Assembly: GCF_018343525.1 (NCBI RefSeq)
Contig: NZ_JAGYPH010000002.1
Span: 62,001 to 126,000 of the forward strand
Reading direction: 5' to 3'
DNA length: 64,000 bases
Source of the DNA: Lederbergia citrea
GTDB lineage: Bacteria > Bacillota > Bacilli > Bacillales > Bacillaceae_C
This document shows positions 49,093-57,484 of this stretch, piece after piece. Under the pieces are notes generated by a model. It made no database searches. It had not been told where the DNA came from and was given only the letters and a program-made list of their open reading frames with translations. The position numbers were made by a program, and so were the translations under genes. Numbering within the stretch: position 1 is the stretch's first letter; each line of letters opens with the position of its first letter.

Positions 49093-49842
49093 ATGAAAAG
49101 CAAAACAGGGGTATTACTATGGCGTTTAATGCGCAACATCATCCGCAGCCCGGATACGATTATCACGGTGGCGATTACGCCGATTATGATGATGCTGCTG
49201 TTTGTCTACGTATTTGGCGGCGCCATAGAGACAGGCACGGACAACTACATCAATTATTTATTGCCAGGAATCTTGCTGATGGCTATCGCATCCGGCGTCG
49301 CTTACACTTCCCTGCGGCTGTTTACGGATGTAAAGAGCGGGCTGATGGCGCGTTTCATTACCATGCCCATCAAGCGCTCGTCGGTATTGTGGGCTCACGT
49401 GTTAACCTCGCTTGTTTCCAATGCGCTTACTGTCGTGGTGGTTATCTTCGTCTCGCTCTTAATGGGCTTCCGTTCCAACGCTGATATCCAGCATTGGCTC
49501 GCGGTAGCTGGGATACTCGGCCTATTTACGCTGGCGCTGACATGGCTGGCGGTCATTCCCGGATTGACAGCGAAGTCTATGGAAGGGGCGACAGCCTACT
49601 CGTACCCGCTGATTTTCCTGCCGTTTATCAGTTCGGCCTTTGTCCCCACCGAAACCATGCCTAAGATTGTCCGTGTGTTCGCTGAGAACCAGCCCGTGAC
49701 TTCAATCGTGAATGCGATTCGTGCCCTCTTGTATGACGGGTTAGTTGGCAACGATATCTGGATTGCGCTTGCTTGGTGCGTCGGCATCATGGTCATCGCT
49801 TACTTCTTCGCCAGTAAAAAATTTCAACGCCAGTTAGGATAA
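49093..49842 (+). CDS. ABC-2 type exporter permease (DrrB-like)
   Basis: This 249-residue membrane protein has six helices (about 25-45, 56-76, 100-125, 135-158, 165-185 and 222-243) and the ABC-2 family segment MEGATAYSYPLIFLPFISSA FVPTETMP. Its ATG follows the ATPase stop with no gap, and GGAGG lies inside the ATPase end. With the ATPase it should export a drug or lipid. Since the ATPase gene carries an amber stop, the permease may currently lack a working motor. Codon use is GC-rich compared with the window. Confidence 0.9.
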   Translation: MKSKTGVLLWRLMRNIIRSPDTIITVAITPIMMMLLFVYVFGGAIETGTDNYINYLLPGILLMAIASGVAYTSLRLFTDVKSGLMARFITMPIKRSSVLWAHVLTSLVSNALTVVVVIFVSLLMGFRSNADIQHWLAVAGILGLFTLALTWLAVIPGLTAKSMEGATAYSYPLIFLPFISSAFVPTETMPKIVRVFAENQPVTSIVNAIRALLYDGLVGNDIWIALAWCVGIMVIAYFFASKKFQRQLG

Positions 49843-50009
49843 GTACACCATTATAGGATTAGCCATATCAATAGTCGGCCGCTCCGATGAATGCATTTGC
49901 TATCATATGGAAGGCTGCTTAAATACCGTGGGAACCATCAATATCATTGACAGTAAAAGAGTAAATTCCGAAGCAAAACCGCTTTGTTAATCAATGTCAT
50001 TAACTTAAG
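49843..50009. other. Region after the exporter operon, no gene seen
   Basis: Short frames such as one containing NTVGTINIIDSKRVNSEAKP are coding-like at about 49920-49985 but have no start or family. They may be debris. Confidence 0.25.
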
Positions 50010-50056
50010 GAACTATGGATTACATTTCAGATGGAATGTGATTCATAGTTTTTTTT
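50010..50056 (+). terminator. Terminator of the exporter operon
   Basis: AACTATGGATTACATT pairs with GAATGTGATTCATAGTT and a long T-run follows. Confidence 0.8.
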
Positions 50057-50087
50057 CGATTGAAGGAAAAAGTTTTTAAGGCAGCAC

Positions 50088-50118
50088 GAAAAAAGGGGAA
50101 CCCCCTTAAATTGGATTT
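50088..50118 (-). terminator. Terminator of the small minus-strand gene
   Basis: On the minus strand AAGGGGG-TT-CCCCTT is followed by TTTTCG. It lies about 55 bases after the stop of the 77-residue protein gene. Confidence 0.55.
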
Positions 50119-50172
50119 ATGCCACCCTATCCATTAAGAGGCTTTTCTTTTTGTGCTTATAATTCTCTTGAC

Positions 50173-50406
50173 CTATTCTTCAAAGTTCTCGCCATCAAGT
50201 CTCCGTTTATGTTTTTCAATAATGATTTTTTTGTTAAGTATCCTTACTTCACCAACCTTTAGCAACCGCATATCCTCTACAATATACTTAGCTAACTCTT
50301 CGTCAGAAATGTCTTCTCCATCAATATCAAGACGAAATTCCTGCCCTTGTATTCCACCGCCATTTGTAAAATCGATTTCAAAGTCAAAAAGAACTCTTTT
50401 ATCCAT
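50173..50406 (-). CDS. Conserved small protein, unknown function
   Basis: This 77-residue acidic protein contains RVLFDFEIDFTNGGGIQGQE, then RLDIDGEDISDEELAKYIV and MRLLKVGEVRILNKKIIIEK. I recall this as a widespread conserved small protein, often annotated only as 'cyclase' because it occurs beside kynurenine-formamidase-like cyclases; no such gene is here. AAGGTGG precedes the ATG on the minus strand. There is no signal peptide. The function is unknown. Confidence 0.75.
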   Translation of the reverse strand: MDKRVLFDFEIDFTNGGGIQGQEFRLDIDGEDISDEELAKYIVEDMRLLKVGEVRILNKKIIIEKHKRRLDGENFEE

Positions 50407-50677
50407 TTCGAATCCACCTTAACTTAGTTTTAAAGGATATATATTCGGCTTAAAAATACAAATACCTTCTTCACACTAAACTGCCCGTTTGTTGAATAAG
50501 CACAACTTTAAAATTATGTATAAATATTAGCATTTATACAGTTTGTTTTTGAAAAATGATTCATAAAAATTAATAAATATACTGCCAAAACATACATTAC
50601 TTAAATGCCAGATACAAATCCACTCATTTCCCAAATATTGACATCTATTCATATTTACCATAACATTATTTTAATTC
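50407..50677. other. Very AT-rich divergent intergenic region
   Basis: It lies between the small minus-strand gene and the SnoaL-like gene. It probably holds promoters for both, but I cannot fix a -35/-10 pair with confidence. Confidence 0.4.
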
Positions 50678-50698
50678 TTAAACAGTAAAACTGTTTAA
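50678..50698 (+). promoter_or_regulatory. Palindromic operator before the SnoaL-like gene
   Basis: TTAAACAGT-AAA-ACTGTTTAA is a perfect palindrome ending three bases before the ribosome site AAAGGA. A repressor of TetR or MarR type could bind it; none is encoded next to it. Confidence 0.5.
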
Positions 50699-50715
50699 AT
50701 GAAAGGATGTTTGCG

Positions 50716-51156
50716 ATGAATAGGGAACAACAGATTAAGGCAAACTTCTCCCTTAAAGACCAAGCAGTGTCGTTCCTACAACTTGTAGCATCAGGGAAAG
50801 TACGCGAGGCATACAAGCGTCACATAGCGCCTGGCTTCTGCCATCACAATCCCTTTTTCCGTGGCGATGCAGATTCGCTCATGATCGCGATGGAAGAGAA
50901 TGCAGCCAAGAATCCTCAAAAGATACTTGAGGTCAAACGTGCTATTGAAGAGGGAGATATTGTTGCGGTGCACTCCAATGTGAAACAGAATCCAGAGGAC
51001 ATTGGAGGGGCTGTTGTCCATATCTTTCGTTTCCAGGATAACCAAATTGTTGAATTATGGGATGTAGGTCAACCATACCGGAGAATTCCCCTAACGAGAA
51101 TGGTGTGTTTTAATGTTATAAAAAATGAATTTGCGAAAAAAATAACTTTATCATGA
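50716..51156 (+). CDS. SnoaL-like / nuclear transport factor 2 family protein, C-terminus frameshifted
   Basis: This 146-residue protein of the SnoaL-like polyketide-cyclase/NTF2 fold has YKRHIAPGFCHHNPFFRGDA near residues 35-54 and VVHIFRFQDNQIVELWDVGQ near 100-119. Relatives end QPIPENSPNENGVF; here a one-base loss after CAACCA shifts the frame. The normal ending (PENSPNENGVF, then TAA at 51111-51113) therefore lies in the next frame, and about 26 unrelated residues (RRIPLTRMVCFNV...) are added. The barrel itself is complete, so the protein may still fold. The function of such stand-alone proteins is unknown. The ATG follows AAAGGA by eight bases. Confidence 0.8.
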   Translation: MNREQQIKANFSLKDQAVSFLQLVASGKVREAYKRHIAPGFCHHNPFFRGDADSLMIAMEENAAKNPQKILEVKRAIEEGDIVAVHSNVKQNPEDIGGAVVHIFRFQDNQIVELWDVGQPYRRIPLTRMVCFNVIKNEFAKKITLS

Positions 51157-51225
51157 AAATCAATAACAAGTTATATATAGGCAGCTAAGAGCGCACTAAA
51201 CTAAAGTCTTAATAGGGAGGTCCTT

Positions 51226-52122
51226 ATGCAAAAAATAGTTCCACATTTGTGGTATGACAAAGAAGCTAAAGAAGCTGCTCTGTTTTATATCAGTTTATTT
51301 GAGAAATCTAAACTATTAAATGAAACAGTTATTGAAAACACTCCTTCTGGAGATTCAGAATTGGTAAGCTTTGAATTAGCTGGGCAAGAATTCATGGCAA
51401 TAAGTGCAGGTCCTTACTTCAAATTTAACCCATCTGTTTCCTTGATGGTAGCTTGCGAATCCGTAGAAGAGGTTAATACGAAATGGAAAGCTTTAATAGA
51501 GGGTGGTACCGAACTCATGCCATTAGGTGAATATCCCTTCAGTACATGGTTTGGCTGGATACAGGATCGCTTTGGTTTGTCTTGGCAGTTAACACTTACA
51601 GACAATGGTCAAGCTGTTCAAAAGATTACACCACACTTGCTTTTCTCTAGTGATTCATGTGGAAAAGCTGAAGAAGCAATAAAGTATTACACAGAAGTAT
51701 TTGATGATTCAAAGTTGGGGTTAATCAGCAAATACGGAGCAGGCGAAGCAATGTCATTGAAGGCAAAAGTGAAATATGCCGATTTCAAACTTGGCGGTAT
51801 GCATTTTTCAGCGATGGATCATGGATTTGATGTAGATTTTAATTTTAATGAAGCATTTTCTCTAATGATCAACTGTAAAGATCAGATTGAGATTGATTAC
51901 TTCTGGGATAGGCTTTCTGCCGTACCGGAGGCAGAACAATGCGGATGGATAAAGGATAAATTCGGGCTTTCATGGCAAATTGTTCCGGATAATATGAATG
52001 AGGTCTTGTATAAAGGATCAAAAGATGAAAACCGCAGAGTTTTTGAGGCACTCTTAAAGATGAAGAAAATTGATTTAAATGCTTTGGAGATTGCTCGTTT
52101 TGAAAACGATAAAAAAGTGTGA
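51226..52122 (+). CDS. Two-domain VOC (PhnB-like) protein
   Basis: This 298-residue protein is made of two tandem PhnB/3-demethylubiquinone methyltransferase-like VOC domains. Domain 1 runs from IVPHLWYDKEAKEAALFYIS to FGWIQDRFGLSWQLT; domain 2 from KITPHLLFSSDSCGKAEEAI to CGWIKDKFGLSWQIV. Each has the paired beta-alpha-beta units of the vicinal oxygen chelate fold. Few of the usual metal-binding His/Glu residues are clear, so it may bind rather than convert its ligand, as some drug-binding VOC proteins do. GGAGGTCCTT precedes the ATG. It is monocistronic; its 3' flank is repeat copy J. Confidence 0.85.
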   Translation: MQKIVPHLWYDKEAKEAALFYISLFEKSKLLNETVIENTPSGDSELVSFELAGQEFMAISAGPYFKFNPSVSLMVACESVEEVNTKWKALIEGGTELMPLGEYPFSTWFGWIQDRFGLSWQLTLTDNGQAVQKITPHLLFSSDSCGKAEEAIKYYTEVFDDSKLGLISKYGAGEAMSLKAKVKYADFKLGGMHFSAMDHGFDVDFNFNEAFSLMINCKDQIEIDYFWDRLSAVPEAEQCGWIKDKFGLSWQIVPDNMNEVLYKGSKDENRRVFEALLKMKKIDLNALEIARFENDKKV

Positions 52123-52127
52123 GAGCA

Positions 52128-52179
52128 TGAGCCGCTAGTATAATTGGTGCGGTGAGCCTTACCAAGTAAGTGCGGTCTT
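52128..52179 (+). repeat. Dispersed terminator-like repeat, copy J, at the gntZ break
   Basis: The copy reads GAGCCGCTAGTATAATTGGT then GCGGTGAGCCTTACCAAGTA and AGTGCGGTCTT. Outer arms GCCGC/GCGGT pair. Its right edge abuts codon 12 of the gntZ remnant, and its left edge starts five bases after the VOC gene's stop codon. Confidence 0.65.
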
Positions 52180-52215
52180 CACCCCTAAACCAATGACACC
52201 AATTGTATTCAACAT
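52180..52215 (-). pseudogene. gntZ: gntZ remnant: first 12 codons only
   Basis: After gntP on the minus strand, AAAGGAGCAGAAATAT leads to ATG and MLNTIGVIGLGV, the N-terminal NADP-binding start of GntZ (6-phosphogluconate dehydrogenase; B. subtilis begins MFNSIGVIGLGVMG). The next codons come from repeat copy J and a stop follows (KTALTW). The ribosome site is intact. The rest of gntZ, about 455 codons, is missing. Confidence 0.75.
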
Positions 52216-52244
52216 ATATTTCTGCTCCTTTAAAATAGGTAAAT

Positions 52245-52288
52245 AGGCAGTAAAACTCCTACATAAACAGTGGGAGTTTTACTGCCCT
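52245..52288 (-). terminator. Terminator after gntP
   Basis: GGCAGTAAAACTCC (52246-52259) pairs with GGGAGTTTTACTGCC (52272-52286). In the original operon it would lie between gntP and gntZ, giving a shortened main transcript. It is followed by TATTTACCTATTTT on the minus strand. Confidence 0.65.
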
Positions 52289-52294
52289 GAAGGC

Positions 52295-53641
52295 TTAAAC
52301 AAATAAACTTAATAATAGTACAAAGGCTAATCCAGCTACGGAAATGATCGTCTCCAGCAAGGTCCACGTTGCAAAAGTTTCTTTCATGCTTAAACCAAAG
52401 TATTCTTTAAACATCCAGAAACCGGCATCGTTAACGTGTGAAGCAATCAAACTACCTGCTCCGGTTGCAAGTACGACTAAAGCAAGGTTTACGTCAGATT
52501 GGCCTAACATCGGAATGACCAAACCAGCAGTAGTTAAGGCAGCAACGGTTGCAGAACCTAAAGCAATACGCAGGATGGCGGCGATTATCCAGGCAAGTAG
52601 GATGGGTGACATGTTCGTTCCATTGAATAATTCAGCTACATAGTCGCCTACACCGCCGTTGATCAATACTTGTTTGAAGGCACCGCCGCCGCCGATAATT
52701 AATAGCATCATCCCAATGTGCAGAATCGCAGTTGTACACGACTCCATGACATCTTTCATAGGAATCTTTCTTGCCAAGCCCATTGAATAAACTGCAAATA
52801 GTAGAGAGAGCAACATGGCAGTTCCAGCTTCGCCAATAAATCGGATTGCTGCTAGAAGTCCATTATATTCAAACCCGACTGTTTTTTGCATCAAAGTAAT
52901 AATTGTCGCAATGGACATTAAAATAACCGGAAGTAAAGCGGTAAAAACACTGATGCCAAATCCTGGTGTGTCTTCAAGTTTAAATCTTTTTTGTTCACCT
53001 AATGAGGCAATGCTACCCATTTTTGTAAATGATTCTGGTACAATCTTTCTAGCAAATTTCGTAAATACAGGTCCGGCTAAGATGACAGTTGGTATAGCAA
53101 TAATAAAACCATAAAGTAAAACTTCACCAATGTCTGCGCCAAATTCACCAGCAATGGTAGTTGGCCCCGGATGTGGTGGTAAGAAACCGTGTGTAACCGA
53201 TAAGGCTGCTGTCATCGAAATACCGAGAGATAAGATGGAAACTTTTAATTCTTTTGAAATCGCAAAGACAATTGGAATCAATAATACTAATCCTACTTCA
53301 AAAAATAATGCGATCCCGATAATGAATGAAGCAACTACGACAGCCCATTGAGTATTTTTTGCGCCGAATTTGTTCACAAGGGTCATGGCAATACGCTGTG
53401 CACCCCCAGAATCAGCGATTAACTTACCGAGCATTGCGCCAAGCCCAAAGATTAAGGCTATATGGCCAAGTGTTCCGCCCAATCCAGCTTCAATGGTTTT
53501 AACAACTTCCTCTAGTGGCATCCCAAGTGCTAAAGCTACTCCAAACGATACAATGATTAAAGAAATAAAGGTGTTTAATTTAAAGCCCATAATTAAAATT
53601 AATAATGCTACAATTCCTAATGCTACAATCACTAATGGCAT
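52295..53641 (-). CDS. gntP: Gluconate permease
   Basis: This 448-residue GntP-family proton symporter has 12-14 hydrophobic helices. Family marks are IFGLGAMLGKLIADSGGAQRIA, SVTHGFLPPHPGPTTIAGEF (about residues 147-166) and the C-terminal SHVNDAGFWMFKEYFGLSMK. It takes up D-gluconate. AGGAGGATTTACC precedes the ATG, 15 bases after gntK. It is the third gene of the gntRKP operon and follows the B. subtilis order. Confidence 0.93.
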   Translation of the reverse strand: MPLVIVALGIVALLILIMGFKLNTFISLIIVSFGVALALGMPLEEVVKTIEAGLGGTLGHIALIFGLGAMLGKLIADSGGAQRIAMTLVNKFGAKNTQWAVVVASFIIGIALFFEVGLVLLIPIVFAISKELKVSILSLGISMTAALSVTHGFLPPHPGPTTIAGEFGADIGEVLLYGFIIAIPTVILAGPVFTKFARKIVPESFTKMGSIASLGEQKRFKLEDTPGFGISVFTALLPVILMSIATIITLMQKTVGFEYNGLLAAIRFIGEAGTAMLLSLLFAVYSMGLARKIPMKDVMESCTTAILHIGMMLLIIGGGGAFKQVLINGGVGDYVAELFNGTNMSPILLAWIIAAILRIALGSATVAALTTAGLVIPMLGQSDVNLALVVLATGAGSLIASHVNDAGFWMFKEYFGLSMKETFATWTLLETIISVAGLAFVLLLSLFV

Positions 53642-53656
53642 GGTAAATCCTCCTGA

Positions 53657-55198
53657 TTATCTAGTTGTGTTTAAGCTTCTTTGATAAGTAGCAATCTGTG
53701 TATATTCGTTTTCTAGTACTCTTGAGAGGTTAATAAAAATCGGCAACAATTGTCGATATTCTTTTACGGCTTCTTCTTTAGGTGCGTGCCTATAGGTATT
53801 ACCAATCATGTCAGAAACGATATCAAAGGAATCAATTTTTCCAGTTGCATATAATCCTAGAATACAAGCACCAAGGCACGAACTTTCATAGCTTTCTGGA
53901 ACCACTACTTCAGATTCGAATATATCGGACATCATTTGTCTCCAAACATCCGACCTTGCGAATCCTCCCGTAGCTTGAATTCGGGTAACAGGGCCGTCCA
54001 TGCATTCGGTTAAGGCTAAAAATACGGTGTATAAATTGAATATGACACCTTCTAGAGCGGCTCGAATCATATGTTCTTTTTTATGTGACAAGGTTAAACC
54101 AAAGAATGAACCACGCACGTCTGGATTCCATAATGGCGCACGTTCCCCCGCGAGATATGGATGGAATAACAATCCATCAGCACCTGGTCGTACACGTTCA
54201 GCAATCTTGGTTAAGACTTCATAAGGATCGATTCCGAGTCTTTTGGCTGTTTCTACCTCTGAAGAAGCGATTTCATCGCGGATCCAACGGAGGACCATTC
54301 CGCCATTATTAACCGGACCGCCAATCACCCAATGTTTTTCCGTCAAGGCGTAACAAAAGATTCTTCCTTTTTTATCTGTTTGCGGCTCGTCGATGATCGT
54401 TCGGATTGCACCGCTTGTCCCAATCGTGACAGCGATTTCTCCTTTGCGGATAGCGTTTACACCTAGATTCGAAAGGACTCCATCACTTGCTCCAATAACA
54501 AAGGGAGTTTGCGGATCGATCCCAATCTGGTTGGCTAAAACCGGATCACAGTTAGTAAAAATCTTAGTAGTTGGTACGAGTTTTGATAATTGATCACGTG
54601 TAATACCAGCAATTCTTAGGGCTTCTTCATCCCAATCTAGTTTTTTCAGATTCATCATCCCCATGCATGAGGCCAGAGAATGGTCGACAACATATTGGTT
54701 AAAGAACTTTTTAAAAATATATTCCTTAATCCCGATATATTTTTTAGCTTTGGTTGCGATCTCGGGGCGATCATTCACAATCCAGGTAATTTTTGATAGT
54801 GGTGACATGGGGTGAATAGGTGTTCCTGTTCGTTTGTAAACTTCATGCCCGTTTAATTCTTTCTTAATTTTCTGCGCCCATGCTTCACTCCGATTATCCG
54901 CCCAGGTGATACAAGCGGTCAGCGGATCGTCATTTTCATCCATGGCAATGACACTGTGCATTGCACTGCTAAACGAAATAAATGATAGTTCCTTATCTGT
55001 ATGCTTTTTCGTTATATTTGAAACAGCTTGTAAGACTGCCTGAAAGATTTCTTCAGGATCCTGTTCAGCTGCCATCATATCTGGAGTGTAAAGCGGGTAA
55101 CCGACATTCTCCAATTGAATGACATCGCCTTTCTCCGTAAATAAAACAGCCTTTGTGCTGGTTGTACCAATGTCTATACCTAACATGTAGCTAGTCAT
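53657..55198 (-). CDS. gntK: Gluconokinase, FGGY family
   Basis: This 513-residue protein has the same length as B. subtilis GntK. The N-terminal phosphate loop MLGIDIGTTSTKAVLF, the substrate region ITWADNRSEAWAQKI, and the second-domain motifs GASDGVLSNLGVNAIRKGEI and GGFARSDVWRQMMSDIF define an FGGY kinase. It phosphorylates gluconate to 6-phosphogluconate in the cytosol. I start at MTSYMLG, four bases after the gntR stop; a longer frame extends back into gntR and is not used. With gntZ gone, 6-phosphogluconate must be oxidised by another dehydrogenase such as GndA. Confidence 0.93.
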   Translation of the reverse strand: MTSYMLGIDIGTTSTKAVLFTEKGDVIQLENVGYPLYTPDMMAAEQDPEEIFQAVLQAVSNITKKHTDKELSFISFSSAMHSVIAMDENDDPLTACITWADNRSEAWAQKIKKELNGHEVYKRTGTPIHPMSPLSKITWIVNDRPEIATKAKKYIGIKEYIFKKFFNQYVVDHSLASCMGMMNLKKLDWDEEALRIAGITRDQLSKLVPTTKIFTNCDPVLANQIGIDPQTPFVIGASDGVLSNLGVNAIRKGEIAVTIGTSGAIRTIIDEPQTDKKGRIFCYALTEKHWVIGGPVNNGGMVLRWIRDEIASSEVETAKRLGIDPYEVLTKIAERVRPGADGLLFHPYLAGERAPLWNPDVRGSFFGLTLSHKKEHMIRAALEGVIFNLYTVFLALTECMDGPVTRIQATGGFARSDVWRQMMSDIFESEVVVPESYESSCLGACILGLYATGKIDSFDIVSDMIGNTYRHAPKEEAVKEYRQLLPIFINLSRVLENEYTQIATYQRSLNTTR

Positions 55199-55202
55199 TT
55201 GT

Positions 55203-55922
55203 TCATTCGCCCCCGTTTGAAAGCATTTTTTGCGACATCCAAAAGTCTTCCACTTTCTCTTGAACATCATCAAAGTTTTGGTGTAACGACTTAATCATAA
55301 GCTCTCGATCTTTTGTTTGAATGGCATCAATATAAAGTTGATGATTATTGATGATTCGTGCAAAGTCATCATACTTTTCAATAAAACGACTGCGCATAGA
55401 CAGAAGAATCATACTTTCCATGACAGGTTTTAAATTATCCCAAATCATCAGGATGTAGGAATGACTGATAGACCGAATAATCGTTTCGTGAAATAGGACA
55501 TCTTGATAGGAAAACTCATCAGCATCGCTATATTTAATAGCCACTTTCATCATTTCAAGAATTTTACTAAGTTCTTTTACTAAGTCACTTGTGTCCGTCC
55601 TTACAAGGCGTTCAAATACAAACGTTTCGATAAGGATCCGTACATCATAAATTTCAGCATATTCTTTTTCTGTTAAACCAATAACAACGGCACCCATTCT
55701 TTCTAATCGAATGATTTTTTCAGATGCCAGTGTTTTTAACGCTTCTCGAATGGGTGACCGGCTCACTGCAAATTCTGCAGATAATTTATTTTCTGAAAGG
55801 ATGGTTCCGTCTTGAATGATTCCAGAAATAATTCGCATTCTAAGCTCGTAAGCTACACGGTCTCCTGCTGAAACTTTTGATAGCCATTTTTCGGGATATA
55901 GAAACTCCTTAGATTCGGTCAT
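55203..55922 (-). CDS. gntR: Gluconate operon repressor
   Basis: This 239-residue FadR-subfamily GntR regulator has a winged helix at about 15-75 (LRMRIISGIIQDGTILSENK LSAEFAVSRSPIREALKTL) and a helical FCD effector domain with the metal/ligand residues in DVRILIETFVFE, FHETIIRSISH and NNHQLYIDAI. It is the first gene of its operon. The operator upstream equals the B. subtilis GntR site, so gluconate should relieve repression. The ATG follows GTAGGTGATT. Confidence 0.93.
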   Translation of the reverse strand: MTESKEFLYPEKWLSKVSAGDRVAYELRMRIISGIIQDGTILSENKLSAEFAVSRSPIREALKTLASEKIIRLERMGAVVIGLTEKEYAEIYDVRILIETFVFERLVRTDTSDLVKELSKILEMMKVAIKYSDADEFSYQDVLFHETIIRSISHSYILMIWDNLKPVMESMILLSMRSRFIEKYDDFARIINNHQLYIDAIQTKDRELMIKSLHQNFDDVQEKVEDFWMSQKMLSNGGE

Positions 55923-55948
55923 ACAATCACCTACTTTAATTTTTCTGT

Positions 55949-55966
55949 ATACTTGTATACAAGTAT
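55949..55966 (-). promoter_or_regulatory. GntR operator
   Basis: ATACTTGTATACAAGTAT is a perfect palindrome identical to the operator described for the B. subtilis gnt operon. It lies 27 bases before gntR, and the minus-strand sequence TATATACTT provides a -10-like element. Confidence 0.85.
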
Positions 55967-55985
55967 ATAATTAAAATTACAAATA

Positions 55986-56000
55986 ATGCAACCGCTTTTA
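55986..56000 (-). promoter_or_regulatory. Possible cre site upstream of gntR
   Basis: ATGCAACCGCTTTTA fits the cre consensus WTGNAANCGNWNNCW except for T in place of the last C. Carbon repression of gnt by CcpA is known in B. subtilis, which makes the match plausible. Confidence 0.35.
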
Positions 56001-56109
56001 TTAAAATATAAATAGATTTCGAATTTTGTTTGGGATTAGAGTATTAAGGGAATTTTAGTGGAATCTATCAAAATGGTTGCTTAGATAATATAGACTGAAT
56101 AATTAAGGA

Positions 56110-56178
56110 AAGGCTAGAATTCTTCAACATAAGTACCATACCTTAAACGGTAGGAACCCAGTTTAGAATCTAGCCCAA
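56110..56178 (-). terminator. Long hairpin after the SDR gene
   Basis: GGCTAGAATTCT and AGAATCTAGCC pair with one bulge around a loop that itself holds TACC-TTAAAC-GGTA. On the minus strand TTTCCTT follows. It lies 34 bases after the SDR stop. Confidence 0.5.
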
Positions 56179-56211
56179 GGGTCTTGAATAGCTAAGTCAA
56201 ATGTAGTAAGG

Positions 56212-57165
56212 TTAAAAATTTTGAGGGGTTTCTTCGGTGAGCGTGGTGCTTAACCTCCAGATCTGTTCAACATTTTGAGGATTTGTTGCGTAACTAGGAT
56301 AGCTGCTTGAACCGAATATGTTCTTCAATTGTGTAAAGCCTTTTTCGGATGTTGATGGTTTAACAATCTCTAACTTATGATTGATTAGTTGGCCTGTAAC
56401 ATTCTTAAATTGGTCTGAAGTACAAATCTGGAAGTAGTTATCCGCCATGCCCGATGGTAAAGGATTGGTAAGGTTTTGTAACCTTGCAAACACTCTCCAA
56501 ACAGAATGCATTTTGTTAATTGTCTCTTTTGAGAGCTTTACGCGGTTAATTTGCAGGGCGTTGACTTTAATTCCCCTACTTTTATATTCTTCTGCCATTT
56601 TGAAGGTTAGGATCAATAACGCCATTTTCGAGTCTCCATACATCTTATAAGTGCTATAAGGCCGTGTGTCCTTTAGTTCTCCGCGCAAATTGTCGAACTC
56701 GACCTTTCTTTTCGGGTCGAAGAAATTTTTGATGTTCGTCGTACAAGCATGGAGGATTCTGGGATCTGGTGATTTTGCAAGATGATCTGCCAATAAACGG
56801 GTCATTAAAAAAGGACCGAATGTATTTGTTGCGAAAGACAATTCGATATGCTCGGGACTAAGTTTATATTCTTTTTCACCGTGGTTTAAGTAGGCGGCGT
56901 TATGTATAAGGATGTCTAACCGCGGGTATTTGGATGTAAAAGCTGTACAAAATGAACGAATAGAATCAAAAGAAGAAACATCAAGCTCCATCAGATCTAC
57001 ATTTTTATTTTTTGTGATATCAATGATGTCTTTTTGTACGTCTGTACTAATCCCCATATTGCGGCAAGCCATGATTACATGATAACCTTCTGAGGCAAAT
57101 TTAAGGGCTGCCGCTTGACCAATCCCGGAATTGGCTCCCGTAATAATAACAAATTTTTCTTTCAT
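56212..57165 (-). CDS. Short-chain dehydrogenase (retinol/protochlorophyllide reductase-like SDR)
   Basis: This 317-residue SDR has TGANSGIGQAAA at residues 9-20, NAAYL near 85, and the catalytic YGDSK (Tyr near 173) within TYKMYGDSKMALLILTFKMA. After the Rossmann core comes an extended C-terminal region of about 90 residues, as in RDH/LPOR-like members. AAAGGAGGTTCGTG precedes the ATG I chose; an upstream ATG has no site. The basic residue after strand 2 (MACRN) suggests NADP(H). Substrate unknown. A fragment of a second copy lies at 12700-12833. Confidence 0.88.
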   Translation of the reverse strand: MKEKFVIITGANSGIGQAAALKFASEGYHVIMACRNMGISTDVQKDIIDITKNKNVDLMELDVSSFDSIRSFCTAFTSKYPRLDILIHNAAYLNHGEKEYKLSPEHIELSFATNTFGPFLMTRLLADHLAKSPDPRILHACTTNIKNFFDPKRKVEFDNLRGELKDTRPYSTYKMYGDSKMALLILTFKMAEEYKSRGIKVNALQINRVKLSKETINKMHSVWRVFARLQNLTNPLPSGMADNYFQICTSDQFKNVTGQLINHKLEIVKPSTSEKGFTQLKNIFGSSSYPSYATNPQNVEQIWRLSTTLTEETPQNF

Positions 57166-57484
57166 CACGAACCTCCTTTTTTTGCCCATATTTGGGCCAT
57201 CCATATTTTCTGCTTACGCATTTTTACGGCGGTCACGCTCATATTGAATTAATAAACTGAGAACTTCTATATAAGTAATAAGTAATATGAATATATTACC
57301 ATGAAGGGGGATTAGAAAATGTCGAATCTTGGAATAAAAACAATTTTAATCGTCCTTGGACCAAGAGGAAGCAATCGAGTTAAAAGTCCGCAATGATGCC
57401 CTTATATTTGTATCATCTATTTTCTTTTAAGATAATTAATGTAAAATGGTGTATGACAAATTTTTCTGCCCGGGAGGATCATTC
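57166..57484. other. Intergenic region with two possible remnants
   Basis: On the minus strand (57214-57290) a frame ending EVLSLLIQYERDRRKNA looks like the tail of a small regulator. On the plus strand (57319-57396) a 25-codon frame, MSNLGIKTILIVLGPRGSNR, has a fine AAGGGGG site and a start somewhat like TatA proteins but no further match. Both are weak. No promoter is certain. Confidence 0.3.

Noticed and set aside
57319..57396. A tatA gene
   Set aside because: Only the first dozen residues are vaguely TatA-like; the FGP-K-LPE motif and the amphipathic helix are absent.
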